A DNA stretch of 64,000 nt from Paragorgia papillata (GCA_035771165.1 JAWNZC010000471.1:703501-767500), one strand, 5' to 3'; numbered from the stretch's first letter, positions 31,801-38,501 are shown. Notes: generated by a model from the sequence alone, not told the origin. Numbers and translations: made by a program.

Positions 31801-33146
31801 TTCTCGATGATCATCACCTACAGCGTTTATTCAAAATGGCCGCCAGCCAAGTTGTCAATGCGACAGACGAGGAAATTAACAATTTTAAAGAAAATGTTGA
31901 TCCTAAAAGTACGAAAATGTGTATTTATACTAAAATAATTATTCGCCTCAGGCTCGGTGAATATCGATGAATAATAACCTCGACTTCTTCTCGGTTATTA
32001 TTCACCGATATTCACCTCGCCTTCGGCGAAGGAACAGATAACATAACAGAAACACTTATTAAGTGAAGTCCTGCATCCCGTCATACACATACCTTTTCCC
32101 CCAGGCGATTTAAAAAAAACGAAGCATAGCCATTGTTTCTGTGTGAAAACCAAAGCAAAACCATAGTCAATCGAGATATGGTCTGGAAACTCAGCTAAAG
32201 TCTTTGGTCTATTTTTTTGTTCGCCTTTATGCATTTTTGTGCACGGTGCACGGTCACTGAACACATTGTATTTTAGTATAATGAACGAATTGTCCAATAG
32301 CAACGTTTCACTTCAATCACTCAACCGTGCTATTTAAATATTAATAAACCTAAAACAAAGGATGTGCACGGTGTAAGGTACGGTTCAACATAAAATCCCA
32401 GCTCATTATAGGCGCTTTGAAGTTTGCCGAGTTTCCAAACCATATCTCGATTGACTATGGTAAAACAAATCTCCCACTTCTCGTCACCATGATGTTATTT
32501 TACTGCACGGTTCCTGGTACTCAATTTTCTACTCGCTATCTACCGACGAGAGTAGTCAATCAGATCGCAGAATGTGCAATAGTATACTAGCAAGTTCCTA
32601 ACTATAATCCTTGTTACGTTATGAGTTGGCTTATACATTAGTTAGTCGCCATTTTTGGCGCCATTTTTATTTCGCGCTCTGAAACGTCATTTATTCCCGC
32701 GCGTTTCCTAGGCAACCAAACAGTACGAGCTCTTGAACTACAGTGAGCACGGGACATACGTCGACAACGTCCTCTACTCGTGCGACTTCTCCGTGAAACC
32801 CCGCCGCTCGACCACTACCTCCGCCCGGAAGTTGGACCCCAACCGATTATCCAAGGACAAGCTCCTGGGCCACAGAAAACCGACCGCGAAGGATTCGGCG
32901 TCGCGAAGGACCTCGGGACTAGGCATCCAATTCGTTACCAGGCCGTGCAACTGCTCCGCGAGCAGCTCCACCCTTATTGGCGGCAGCGGTGCTGGATGGG
33001 AAGGCACGGCGACGTTGCATCATGGGAGTTATATCAAAGTCGGGTGCTTGCAGTTTATTTTTAGTATCGTTAATCACGCAACCAAACTGGAGTCGGCGAA
33101 AAAGAAAGTGACTGAGAAAATCGATTCGTCGATTTCGGAGTTGTAA
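6943..33146 (+). CDS. PHF12: PHD finger protein 12 (Pf1), complete gene of 16 coding exons
   Basis: Exons: 6943-6987, 7113-7291, 12355-12430, 13871-14078, 15264-15324, 15536-15592, 16288-16420, 17032-17141, 19682-19745, 22012-22146, 23033-24125, 27859-27947, 29279-29357, 29775-29867, 31420-31502 and 32724-33146. Phases agree throughout and give 975 residues; vertebrate PHF12 has about 1000. PHF12 is a nuclear scaffold that brings Sin3/HDAC and MRG15 to chromatin. PHD1 spans about 48-96 and is preceded by the typical [15 protein letters not shown]2 spans 204-248 and ends CPNH. The Sin3/MRG15-binding stretch is about 268-311 ([12 protein letters not shown]). A 364-codon Ser/Thr-rich exon follows, then the FHA-like domain at 809-960 with SDKH and [11 protein letters not shown]. 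Intron 12 is GC-AG. Introns total over 23 kb and are full of mobile elements. Confidence is high for identity and moderate for each exon edge. Confidence 0.93.
7113..7291 (+). CDS. PHF12: PHF12 exon 2 (QIQAL motif, first half of PHD1)
   Basis: After TTATCTAG the exon encodes [15 protein letters not shown], a basic linker, then [21 protein letters not shown] and the His/Cys ligands of PHD1 up to Cys74. It ends in phase 2 before GTAAAC. The QIQAL and NHDSCDSC blocks are near-identical in vertebrate PHF12. Confidence 0.92.
7875..8345. mobile_element. TIR element inserted in a dispersed repeat
   Basis: The inverted ends read ATGCATCTATCATCGGCTTC at 7875 and the complement up to 8345. The insertion splits the common dispersed word CTGGCTAA...GCCAGA(C/T)GATTTTATTC into two flanks. 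Confidence 0.65.
8408..8935. mobile_element. Foldback/MITE element, TGCTGTTTGCAGGTGA ends
   Basis: Long inverted arms are visible at each end: the left end runs into words such as AGTTCACATGGGGTCAAG and the right end carries their complements. A second copy, interrupted by another element, lies at 9677-10784. Confidence 0.7.
9677..10784. mobile_element. Second copy of the TGCTG-end foldback, carrying a nested element
   Basis: The arms match 8408-8935 in order and orientation (TGCTGGTTGCAGGTGA at left, complement at right). The middle is interrupted by an unrelated inverted-repeat element at 9970-10573. Confidence 0.7.
9970..10573. mobile_element. Nested TIR element with CAGGGCTGCAAAT ends
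   Basis: The ends CAGGGCTGCAAAT and ATTTGCAGCCCTG are perfect inverses. ACAGTG is repeated directly outside both ends (9964-9969 and 10574-10579), which suggests a 6-bp target duplication. Subterminal copies of GTCCGA/TCGGAC words are frequent. Confidence 0.72.
11092..11355. mobile_element. Short MITE, AAGTGCCTATGTCATCC ends
   Basis: Inverted arms of about 90 bp are built on TAAAGTGCCTATGTCATCC and its complement. A near-identical copy sits at 49578-49876. Confidence 0.75.
11391..12308. mobile_element. TIR element containing a 20-bp satellite
   Basis: The ends CAGTCCTTTTCG and CGAAAAGGACTG are perfect inverses, with subterminal CG-rich palindromes such as GTGCGATCGCACGCG. The centre is a tandem array. 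TAAT flanks both ends and may be a short target duplication. Confidence 0.7.
11540..12015 (+). repeat. 20-bp minisatellite AAGGTCTCACAACGTAACGG
   Basis: About 23-24 head-to-tail copies of a 20-bp unit are seen, with point variants (CTCAC/GTCAC, AACGG/AACGT) grouped in blocks, as expected from local unit amplification. It lies wholly inside the inverted-repeat element at 11391-12308. Confidence 0.92.
12355..12430 (+). CDS. PHF12: PHF12 exon 3 (second half of PHD1)
   Basis: After TACCAG the exon completes Cys75 and encodes [19 protein letters not shown], the end of the first PHD finger with its Trp and last two cysteines, then RSSPFE before GTATGA, phase 0. The family reads NPPLSEEMLPPGEWMCHRC. 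Confidence 0.92.
12431..13870 (+). other. PHF12 intron 3
   Basis: No gene is seen. Words such as CAGCCCAGGCTGAAA and its complement occur at 12515-12615 and 13000-13020, suggesting remains of an inverted element. A copy of the dispersed GCTAACACCAGATGATTTTA repeat lies at 13765-13815. Confidence 0.5.
13871..14078 (+). CDS. PHF12: PHF12 exon 4 (acidic linker)
   Basis: The exon runs from CTTTAG to a GTGGGG donor, phase 1. It encodes a strongly acidic run ([10 protein letters not shown]) and then [19 protein letters not shown], matching vertebrate FQLPNELTCTTALPG. It links the two PHD fingers. Confidence 0.88.
14178..14985 (+). repeat. CAACAACACCCACCTCCC minisatellite
   Basis: About 800 bp of units such as CAACAACACCCACCTCCC of varying length lie in PHF12 intron 4. 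Higher-order copies are visible (about 14640-14740 recurs at about 14810-14910). Long open frames on both strands here are by-products of the repeat. Confidence 0.92.
15264..15324 (+). CDS. PHF12: PHF12 exon 5 (basic linker)
   Basis: After TTTTTTAG the exon gives [20 protein letters not shown] and ends in phase 2 before GTATGT. Vertebrate PHF12 has a similar basic KRRRKEE stretch here. It is only supported by phase, splice signals and position. Confidence 0.75.
15536..15592 (+). CDS. PHF12: PHF12 exon 6 (start of PHD2)
   Basis: After TTTTTACAG it encodes [19 protein letters not shown], which supplies the first two cysteines of PHD2 (Cys204, Cys207). The donor GTAGAG lies only 25 bp before a 430-bp tetranucleotide repeat. 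Confidence 0.85.
15618..16043 (+). repeat. Compound tetranucleotide microsatellite
   Basis: A continuous series of 4-bp repeats changes by single-base steps along its length: TCAG, then TCCG, then GGCA, mixed TCAG/GGCA, TTAG, and TTTG. It lies in PHF12 intron 6. Confidence 0.95.
16288..16420 (+). CDS. PHF12: PHF12 exon 7 (body of PHD2)
   Basis: After TTTCTAG the exon encodes [20 protein letters not shown] and [13 protein letters not shown], giving the remaining metal ligands Cys219, Cys222, His227, Cys230, Cys245 and His248. It is in the family's order (vertebrate CDYCPLLFHMDCLEPPL...RWMCPNHIEH). It ends in phase 0 before GTAAGA. Confidence 0.94.
17032..17141 (+). CDS. PHF12: PHF12 exon 8 (Sin3/MRG15-binding region)
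   Basis: From TTTGCAG to GTAAAC, phase 2. It encodes [18 protein letters not shown], near-identical to vertebrate DTVSQHVVKVDFLNRIHK, the segment of Pf1 known to fold on binding Sin3 PAH2 and MRG15. Confidence 0.9.
17338..17836. mobile_element. TIR element, TATATCACTTGTGGGG ends
   Basis: Arms of about 150 bp are inverted: TATCACTTGTGGGGGTTTAA at left against the complement at right. Inner words GCCGTTTTTGAT and CCGTCGTTCATTTT also pair. It has no ORF and lies in PHF12 intron 8. Confidence 0.72.
17840..19090. mobile_element. Large MITE-like element of the TATGAAACG family
   Basis: The left arm CTTTAAAGTACCTATGAAACG...GAGATATTTCAGTTT is paired by a diverged complement at about 18995-19090. 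The family recurs at 26600-27655. A fragment of the GAGTTACCCGGC family lies inside at 18325-18420. Confidence 0.55.
19131..19546. mobile_element. Foldback element, TTATTTACTGG and TTGATATATAACAA ends
   Basis: ACACTTATTTACTGG (19126) is answered by CCAGTAAATAAGTGTTTTGT (19255), and TATATCAAGTGTCAAA by TTTGACACTTGATATATA at 19519. The region is composed of successive hairpins rather than one clean element. Confidence 0.5.
19682..19745 (+). CDS. PHF12: PHF12 exon 9
   Basis: After GTTTCTAG, 64 nt complete Arg290 and encode [21 protein letters not shown], then GTAAGT, phase 0. It aligns with the basic [20 protein letters not shown] stretch of vertebrate PHF12. Confidence 0.85.
19795..19935 (-). 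repeat. tRNA-derived SINE, minus orientation, 5' truncated
   Basis: Read on the minus strand it contains a B-box GGGTTCGAATCC followed by the same 3' body (GGGCCAAATAAAG, TGTCC, GTTCG, AACACC) as the copy at 20450-20580. The A-box end is lost. Confidence 0.7.
20032..20420. mobile_element. TIR element rich in CCGAGTTACCCGGC words
   Basis: The ends CTAAGGGCCAGTTTATATGG and CCATATAAACAGGCCCTAAG are inverted. The interior repeats GCCGAGTTACCCGGC and CCGGGAT many times. Copies: 52286-52690, and fragments at 18325-18420 and 35400-35495. Confidence 0.78.
20450..20580 (+). repeat. tRNA-derived SINE (A-box and B-box intact)
   Basis: The head has an A-box TAGCTCAGTTGG and a B-box GGATTCGAATCC at tRNA spacing, but the acceptor stem does not pair cleanly and an extra body follows, so it is a SINE and not a functional tRNA gene. 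It is inverted relative to 19795-19935. Confidence 0.75.
20700..21336. mobile_element. hAT-type MITE with perfect 8-bp target duplication
   Basis: The ends CAGTGGTGCAACTA and TAGTTGCGCCACTG are inverted. GTTTGTAC is repeated exactly at 20692-20699 and 21337-21344. It is a close relative of 2540-3096. It lies in PHF12 intron 9. Confidence 0.9.
22012..22146 (+). CDS. PHF12: PHF12 exon 10
   Basis: After TTTCAACAG the 45 codons read [23 protein letters not shown] and a Pro-rich tail to QEQEE before GTATGA. It matches [23 protein letters not shown] of vertebrate PHF12. The open frame upstream to 21805 is intron. Confidence 0.92.
22313..22862 (+). repeat. Two (TA)n tracts around a long hairpin
   Basis: TA dinucleotide tracts cover 22313-22358 and 22780-22862. 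Between them 22358-22504 is a stem-loop with arms of about 70 bp (TATGAAGTATAGTTTTACC against its complement), with few mismatches and a very short loop. A foldback element inserted in TA repeats is the simplest reading. Confidence 0.85.
23033..24125 (+). CDS. PHF12: PHF12 exon 11, long Ser/Thr-rich exon
   Basis: After CATTCTTAG the exon opens [16 protein letters not shown], the vertebrate WLCSVVALQCSILKHL, and then runs 340 codons of Ser, Thr, Val, Asn and Pro with no fold visible (residues 357-720). It ends CAAG before GTAATT, phase 1, directly followed by a foldback element. Codon use is more GC-rich than the flanks. The corresponding vertebrate region is also long, disordered and Ser/Pro-rich. 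Confidence 0.92.
24127..24866. mobile_element. Foldback element immediately after exon 11 donor
   Basis: TTGTTATATACCAAAG (about 24272) is answered by CTTTGGTATATAACAA at 24851-24866. A nested hairpin covers 24140-24260. Three direct copies of AAACACTTCGAAACTTG occur at 24300-24440. Confidence 0.55.
25452..25636. mobile_element. CCATATAATAA foldback, copy 1
   Basis: Arms such as CTTGTTCGGTCTGT and its complement face each other around a CTCGC-rich loop. Related units lie at 30513-30684, 31078-31246 and 31905-32030, all with a CTCGGT motif in the arms. Confidence 0.6.
25761..25860. repeat. Perfect 45-bp palindrome with 10-nt loop
   Basis: 25761-25805 and 25816-25860 are exact reverse complements (ATTACGCAACTTAATTC... 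inward), separated by 10 nt. The absence of any mismatch implies a recent origin or continuing correction. Confidence 0.95.
26600..27655. mobile_element. MITE of the TATGAAACG family
   Basis: Left arm TTTAAAGTGCTTATGAAACG and right arm TTTTCGTTTCATAAACACTT are inverted, with inner pairs GAGATATTTCAGTTT and ATCCATGGTGAAACTAACC. It is related to 17840-19090, 34452-34818 and 52680-53155. Confidence 0.65.
27715..27785 (-). repeat. tRNA-derived SINE fragment (GGGTTCGAGTCC type)
   Basis: On the minus strand it reads GAGAGCG...CGGAAGGTCATGGGTTCGAGTCC, the same head as the plus-strand copies at 38115-38205 and 46945-47035. Confidence 0.7.
27859..27947 (+). CDS. PHF12: PHF12 exon 12 with a GC splice donor
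   Basis: After TGTTTTCAG the exon encodes [20 protein letters not shown] and QLVAQTTNK, matching the vertebrate LDEKLIKFLALQRIHQLF helix. It ends AAG before GCAAGTGATT. Only this GC donor gives phase 0, which exon 13 needs; no GT donor nearby does. Confidence 0.85.
28182..28776. mobile_element. TIR element, about 95-bp near-perfect arms
   Basis: TAGCCTGCGTGCAGACTCCA at the left and its complement at 28760-28776 begin arms that pair through AGAAAGCTTGTTCTGTCACG. The element is inserted in a GGTGGT trinucleotide-like tract (27970-28180 and 28777-28870). There is no transposase. Confidence 0.82.
28935..29240 (-). repeat. Full-length tRNA-derived SINE, about 305 bp
   Basis: On the minus strand the head GGTGGCACAGTGGTTAGTGC and B-box GGGTTCGATTCC are followed by a body that ends in TTAGTTTAGTTTAG repeats. 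Other copies: 45250-45600 plus, parts at 41425-41520, 42040-42150 and 57260-57440. Its head ends about 40 bp before the PHF12 exon 13 acceptor. Confidence 0.82.
29279..29357 (+). CDS. PHF12: PHF12 exon 13
   Basis: From CTTACCAG to GTAATA. It encodes [18 protein letters not shown] and ETVFLPQN and ends in phase 1. Sequence conservation is weak, but it is the only segment that joins exon 12 (phase 0) to exon 14 (needs one base) without a stop. Confidence 0.75.
29775..29867 (+). CDS. PHF12: PHF12 exon 14 (start of FHA-like region)
   Basis: After TTTCTAG it encodes [16 protein letters not shown] and [14 protein letters not shown], the vertebrate ARAVFCPLTGKGG...MCYRTLYIGTG strand pair. It ends in phase 1 before GTAGGT. 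Confidence 0.92.
29868..31419 (+). other. PHF12 intron 14 with two CTCGGT foldbacks
   Basis: 30513-30684 and 31078-31246 are foldbacks starting near CCATATAATAA, with arms like GGTCTTTACGGTAAAATATT and TACGGGAAAGTATTTGCC paired with their complements. The rest shows no gene. Confidence 0.6.
31420..31502 (+). CDS. PHF12: PHF12 exon 15 (FHA core)
   Basis: After TATTTCAG it encodes [20 protein letters not shown] and CCVFYDE, matching vertebrate [27 protein letters not shown]. The S-x-K-H of the FHA fold is SDKH at 825-828. Phase 0 end before GTTAGT. Confidence 0.95.
31503..32723 (+). other. PHF12 intron 15
   Basis: No exon is seen. 31905-32030 is a foldback with CTCGGTGAATATCGATGAAT and its complement. 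32100-32460 shares AACCATAGTCAATCGAGATATGG-like words with 37440-38060 (dispersed element). Confidence 0.5.
32724..33146 (+). CDS. PHF12: PHF12 exon 16 (FHA end, stop codon)
   Basis: After ACCAAACAG the exon encodes [20 protein letters not shown], a basic variable loop, then [20 protein letters not shown] and [17 protein letters not shown]. The final helix [10 protein letters not shown] ends at TAA 33144-33146. All blocks are in vertebrate order. The ATG at 32733 is internal. No clear AATAAA signal follows within 200 bp. Confidence 0.96.
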   Translation, partial: YELLNYSEHGTYVDNVLYSCDFSVKPRRSTTTSARKLDPNRLSKDKLLGHRKPTAKDSASRRTSGLGIQFVTRPCNCSASSSTLIGGSGAGWEGTATLHHGSYIKVGCLQFIFSIVNHATKLESAKKKVTEKIDSSISEL

Positions 33147-33345
33147 ATAGAAATTATTCATATGTGCTGCTAAAACGAAACGAGAGCTTTGAAAGGTTTT
33201 CCTTTATTTATTTATTCATTTGTGACATTTATGGTTTCCATTTGTTTTTGAACTCGTGATGAAACAAGGCAAGAGAAGCTCCCCAGAAACATCCCTAACT
33301 TTCTTCAGATAATTCTTGGTTACGAGATATGTATAGGTGTCTGTA

Positions 33346-33945
33346 TATATGGTGGTTATAGTGGCAATGGTGATAGTCATGGTGGTCATTGTGACTATGG
33401 TAGTCATAGTGACTATGGTAGTTATAGTGACTATGGTAGTCATGGTGGCCAATAACGCCACGGTGGTCATAGTGACTATGGTGGTAATAGTGACTATGGT
33501 GATTATAGTGACCATGGTGGTCATAGTGATCATAGTGACCATGGTGGTCATAGTGACCATGGTGATCATAGTGACCATGGTGGTCATAGTGATCATGGCG
33601 GTCATAGTGACTATGGTGGTGATCATAGTGACCATAGTGGTCATGGTGGTCATAGTGACTATAGTGGTCATGTTGACCATGGTGGTCATGGTAGTCATAG
33701 TGACTATAGTGGTCATGTTGACTATGGTGATCATAGTTACCATGGTGATTATAGTGGTCATAGTGACTATGGTGATCATGGTGGTAATAGTGACTATGGT
33801 GATCATAGTGATCATGGTGGTCATAGTGACTATGGTGATCATAGTGACTATAGTGGTCATGTTGACTATGGTGATCATAGTGACCATGATGATTATGGTG
33901 ATAGTGACCATGATGGCCATAGTGACCATGGTGATGGTTATAGTT
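33346..33945 (+). repeat. 9/18-bp minisatellite (GACTATGGTGGTCATAGT)
   Basis: About 600 bp of imperfect units based on TAGTGACTATGGTGGTCA. The unit length is a multiple of three and has no stop in several frames, so long spurious frames appear on both strands. It starts 200 bp after the PHF12 stop. Confidence 0.92.
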
Positions 33946-34129
33946 TTTGGTGATACAGTAATTTTGACATTGGTGGTATTGATGGTTATGATGGCGGTAA
34001 TAGTGACGATGGTGGTGATTACGATAGTGGACAAATAACGATGATAATCTTCGTGGTTTTGACAATGATGATGATGCTGATGGTAATAACAGTGAATAAT
34101 AAGATTGCCTTTCTACTTAAGATAAGTTC

Positions 34130-34450
34130 TCTAACGGACGGGGAAAAGGATATATATATATATATATATAGTCTTTGGCAAATAACATAACATAGTAAGT
34201 GACTATCTCTCTCACTCACTCTTTCTCTACCACTTTCTAGCTCACTTTCTCTCTTTTTTCATAATCTCTCACTACTATACTCTCACTCACATATACATTG
34301 ACACCCACACTTTCTCATTCTCATTCTCTCACTCCGACCCACTGTCTCTCATTTCTTCTCTCCCGGCTCACTTTCTCTCACACTCACACATACATTCAAA
34401 CTCTCACTCTCATACACTTACGCTAACCCTAACCTGAAAGATGACTTTCC
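34130..34450 (+). repeat. (TA)n and CTCACTTTCTCTC-rich low-complexity DNA
   Basis: A short (TA)n tract at 34151-34170 is followed by 230 bp of pyrimidine-rich CTCTCACTCACA words. No gene is seen. Confidence 0.7.
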
Positions 34451-34451
34451 T

Positions 34452-34818
34452 TTAAAGGGTATTGGCAATAAAAATTAAGTTTGTCTCATTCGAAAGAACT
34501 CGTCAAATGGTATAAGAAGACCTTTTACAATTTTTCCGTATCTGTTTTGGTTTTGGAAATATTTGGACCAAAGACAGCGTGCTGTCCGCCATCTTGGAAT
34601 TATTTTCGATATGGATGTGACGTCATAAGCAGGGTAAAGTTAAATTTTTATCTTGCCAGTATTACAACAATTAGATCAGTGGCGGACAACACGCTGTCTT
34701 TGGTCGAAATATTTCAAAACACAAGAAAGATACAGAAAAATTACAAAAGGGCTTCTTATACCATTTGACGAGTTCTTTCAAATGGGGCAAATTTAATTTT
34801 TATTGCCAATACCCTTTA
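34452..34818. mobile_element. MITE, AAAGGGTATTGGCAATAAAAA ends trimmed to 367 bp
   Basis: The left arm TTAAAGGGTATTGGCAATA and right arm TATTGCCAATACCCTTTAA are perfect inverses, and pairing goes on for about 140 bp with CAGCGTGCTGTCC words. A relative lies at 52680-53155. Confidence 0.82.
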
Positions 34819-34842
34819 AGCTTGACTTTATTCTTAACTTAA

Positions 34843-35186
34843 AGCCTGGTTCTCACTTGTCGTAAGAATCGGGGATTTTTCCTGTCCCCGATCGTCTGGG
34901 ATTGTTAATACGACAAGTGTGAACCTGGTTGAAGTAACGTCCCAGACAGTCGCCGATCTGATCGGAAGCATCGCAAGAATTGGAATCATTTCTATTTGGA
35001 AAATGCATCCCAGACGGTCGCCGACGATCGGGGATTCTTACGACTAGTTACGACGTGTGTGAACACTGAAGACCACTGAAACCACTCGTCTGGGACGATC
35101 GGAGACAGGAAATGGCTGTCGTAAGAATCGCCGACAATCGGGGATAGAACTGTTCCCGATTCTAACGACAAGTGAGAAGTAGGCTT
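34843..35186. mobile_element. TIR element with internal CGATCGGGGATT words
   Basis: The ends carry AAGCCTGGTTCTCACTTGTC against GACAAGTGAGAAGTAGGCTT. Copies of CGATCGGGGATTCTTACGAC in both orientations fill the interior. Confidence 0.7.
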
Positions 35187-35496
35187 AAACCATAACGTTA
35201 CCGGCCTAATCGTTTTCCAAACGCTTAAGTTTCATAATTCTTAACCCTAACTGTAACTTCAGTCCTATAAGCACAAATCCTTACTCTAACTTCAAACTTG
35301 ATATTGGCTTTCATCTTGAAGATCACCTCTCGTGTATATTATTTCCACCGATCTCTAGAAAAGACTGGATCGAGCAGTTATTGTTTGAAAAATGAAGTAC
35401 AAAGGGCCTGTCCACATGAAACCGGGTTATCTCGGGAGGGGGTGGGGGTGGTGGTAGGGATAACTCGGGGTGGTGGTAGGGATAACTCGGGGACTA

Positions 35497-36318
35497 CAGG
35501 GTGTCCCAAAAAAAATGCACCCGTTTTTTGTACTGCATCTTCTTTAATTTGGGTACAAGAAGTAAATTTTTATATCACGCCGAAAGCCCATCACTCCTTT
35601 GTTGTCTGAAATTTTCAGAGCTAAATAGTTATCTACTCGCTTCCTGGAGTCATGTAAAGAGGCAACATCAAAATTTGAACTTGTCCAAATTATGCAAATT
35701 ATCTATGCTACCTGCCTACCTACCTACAGATTTGGAAAAATACAGGGTGTCCCAAACGAATGTCGCCCATCCCGTTTTTGACCACAGCTTTGTTTGAGTG
35801 CGGAATACAAGTTTGAATACGTATGCATGTGAAAACTGACCACAAGGGAATAAAGTTTGATTCCAGATGAAGCAATGCGGCATCAAATCCTGTGGGGTTC
35901 CTTGGGGTAATAACAATGCTCATGAGAGTTCCATGCACATGTTTGCCATGTATGCAGAAGTGCACTTTACTTCATCCGTCTCAAGATGGTTGGACAACAA
36001 TTCACTCTCGAGGAAAGAGCATTCATGGTACTTTCCTATCATGAAACAAGAAGCCCAACAAGGACAAGGGAAGCCTTTAAGAGAAGATTTCCAAATCTTG
36101 ACGTAGCATACATAATTTGGACAAGTTCAAATTTTGATGTTGCCTCTTCAAATGACTATAGGAAGCGAGTAGATAACTACTTAGCTCTGAAAATTTCAGA
36201 CAACAAAGAAGGAGGGATGGGCTTTCGGCGTGATATAAAAATTTACTTCTTGTACCATAATTAAAGAAGGTGCACCTCGTAAATGGATGGAGGGCATTTT
36301 TTTGGGGGGGAAACCCTG
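35497..36318. mobile_element. Composite mariner-type element with a transposase fragment
   Basis: CAGGGTGTCCCAAA at the left (35497) and its complement CCCTG at 36318 are flanked by TA on both sides, as in Tc1/mariner insertions. Arms of about 200 bp pair (ACATCAAAATTTGAACTTG and its complement). A second CAGGGTGTCCCAAA starts inside at 35743, so two elements are joined. The transposase relic is described separately. Confidence 0.75.
35983..36105 (+). pseudogene. Transposase N-terminal helix-turn-helix fragment (DUF4817-like)
   Basis: The frame from an in-frame ATG near 35986 reads MVGQQFTLEERAFMVLSY, then HETRSPTRTREAFKRRFPN. This matches the helix-turn-helix found at the start of many mariner-like transposases (F-x-x-EER...Y, F-x-x-RFP). 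After about 40 residues it runs into the inverted arm of the other element, so the catalytic DDE part is absent and the protein is dead. Confidence 0.65.
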
Positions 36319-36623
36319 TACAACTGGAGTCTACTTTTTTCAACACATTTTTTCAACTTACAACAAAATCATTGTTGCGTGATAATGTTTAAAGTGGGTG
36401 GTGCAACAACGCTTTTCAAAATTGCGTTGAAAGTTGAAGAAAAATGTTGCCTGTATTACCTCACCTTTAGCAAGGGACCAAATCGACATTTTTTTTACCC
36501 CAACGAACAATGAGTTACTCGATCAAGTCTTCTTTTAGAAATCGGTTGTTATTTCGCCATTACTGAAGAAGATTCATGTGAAATGTTCTAAATTCTGCAA
36601 AGGAGTGTTTTCCAACGACTTTC

Positions 36624-37182
36624 TTAAAGTGCCACTAACCCCAAAAAATTTTTCTCGGGATTCAAATAGCCCTTGTTGAGTATATTAGCACCAAGATATC
36701 TTTTCTGTTATTGAACACTTCTTTCATTTTTTATGCCCCTTCAAACTTGCAAGATTTCGCATCTGTTTGTCCCATGGCGGAGCAGTGAGGGGAATGGGTA
36801 TAGGATGCGTATGACGTAATACCAGGAATTCGTCTTCAAAAATCTATAAAGTGTAGTACACCGGAACTATAATAAAATAATTTAAATGAAAAATATCGCC
36901 AAACTGGCTATAAACGTAACCTGGGTACGTTCTTTCCTATTTACTTTACAGTAAAAAAAATATAGAATTCCTGGTATTACGTCACAAACCCTTCTCGACG
37001 CAGTCTCCCAAGTGCTCCGTCGTGTACGTCATTATCGGCACTTCAATCGATTCTTAAATCAAGAGGATTTTACCAATTTAGTTCATTTTACCAATTTAGT
37101 TAATTTATGTTGCATTCTTCATCATTTGGATTGGCGATGTTTATTCGTGCAAAAAACTTTTTGGGGTTAATGGCACTTTAAA
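36624..37182. mobile_element. TIR element, AAAGTGCCACTAACCCC ends
   Basis: TTAAAGTGCCACTAACCCCA at the left is answered by GGGGTTAATGGCACTTTAA at the right. Inner words AATTCCTGGTATTACGTCA also occur inverted (36815 and 36965). There is no ORF. Confidence 0.78.
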
Positions 37183-38114
37183 TTTCTTTATCAATGATCG
37201 AAATTTTTAAAACTATATTGCTGTACATAAATATAAAATATTTCGGTCTTCTAGTTCGGTAATTTGTAACTTATTAACACATGTATAAAATGTATATAGT
37301 TCATTATATTATATATACTTCATGACTCGACCCACAATAAAAACAAGATTTTCATAAATGACGTGTGTTTTGTAAATGTCGTAATGGATATGTTGCCATG
37401 CATAGTCCATAGAAATAAATTGTTTGGAAACGCGGCCAAAGTATTTGTTTTTGTTTGCTTGCTGAACACATTGTATTTTTAGTATAATGAAGCAGTCACC
37501 CAATAGTAGCGTTGCTGTATAAATATTAATGACGTAAAACAAAAGAGTGGGCCATTGCAGTTAATTGTTAGCCGTTTTGATGTTCACCTCGTTTCCAGAC
37601 AATTTATTTCTAGGGACTATGATGTTACTAAGAGAAGCGTATCTTTTCAATTCTTTTCAATTTCGTTTATTGTCGTAGCTTTTGTATATTTTCAATAGCA
37701 TTCAAAACGTTTTTCGTTTGTTTGTGCTGTACAAGCTGTCGTTAGTTAAACCATAGTTAATAGAAACATGGTTTGGAAGCTCAACAAAAGTCATTGTTTT
37801 ATGTTTTTGTTCAGGTTTATGGAAATATGTGCACTTTCACGGTTACTGAACATATTGTGTTTTCTGTATAATGAAGCAATCATCCACTAGCAACGTTTGG
37901 GTTGAATCGCTCAACCGTACTGTTTAAATATTAATAAACCTAAAACAAAGGATTTGTGCACCTTCGTGTACCTTTCAACATGAATCGTAGCTTGATTGTT
38001 GACCGCTTTGAAGTTTGCCGGGTTTCCAAACCATGTTTAGAATAACTATGGTTAAACTCAGAGAAAAACTCTGGGCTCCAGACGGAACAGGTATATAAAT
38101 ATCGAAAAACAACC
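37183..38114. other. Intergenic, dispersed repeat remnants
   Basis: Two degenerate copies of a segment containing ACACATTGTATTTTTAGTATAATGAA are seen (37460-37560 and 37845-37990), related to 32100-32460 in PHF12 intron 15. No coding sequence is recognised. Confidence 0.45.
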
Positions 38115-38500
38115 TCGGTTCCAGTGGCTCAATGGTGAGAGCGTCCGGCTGGCATTCGGAAGGTTGTGTGGGTTCGAGTCCCATCTGGAGCTCAGAGTTT
38201 TTTAGAGTATTATCAACTTACGACAATTTACAGCAATAACTGAGGAAACCGTACTTTTATCGTCCACCAAAAGTACAGCATATAATTTTTTGTACTTCTC
38301 GAAAACTACTAAATTATTTTCATGTCCCCCTCCTGTAAATACCATGCATTACTTCATGACCGGTTCCCAACACCCACAACCTAAACAGTATATATATATA
38401 TACTCTATCTTGCCAGCTTTTCTATATGTACCATTTACATGCAGATACGAAGGGCTTTAGTGCGAGACGTCTGTATATTTTGTCGTTTAACTCACTGCTG
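38115..38500 (+). repeat. tRNA-derived SINE with long body
   Basis: The head AGTGGCTCAATGGTGAGAGC and B-box GGGTTCGAGTCC lead into about 300 bp of body containing TCTATCTTGCCAGCTTTTCT and a degenerate GAAGGGC...GACGTC core. The same unit recurs at 46940-47310. The match between the two copies covers about 380 bp. Confidence 0.75.
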
Positions 38501-38501
38501 T

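Noticed and set aside
33216..34065. Frames of 233-272 codons on both strands (Met/Val/Ile/Thr- or His/Tyr-rich)
   Set aside because: They come from the 9/18-bp minisatellite, whose unit is a multiple of three. There is no codon signal outside the repeat.
38120..38200. Possible functional tRNA gene (also 46950-47025)
   Set aside because: Several near-identical copies share a long non-tRNA body and lack a paired acceptor stem, so they are SINE heads.
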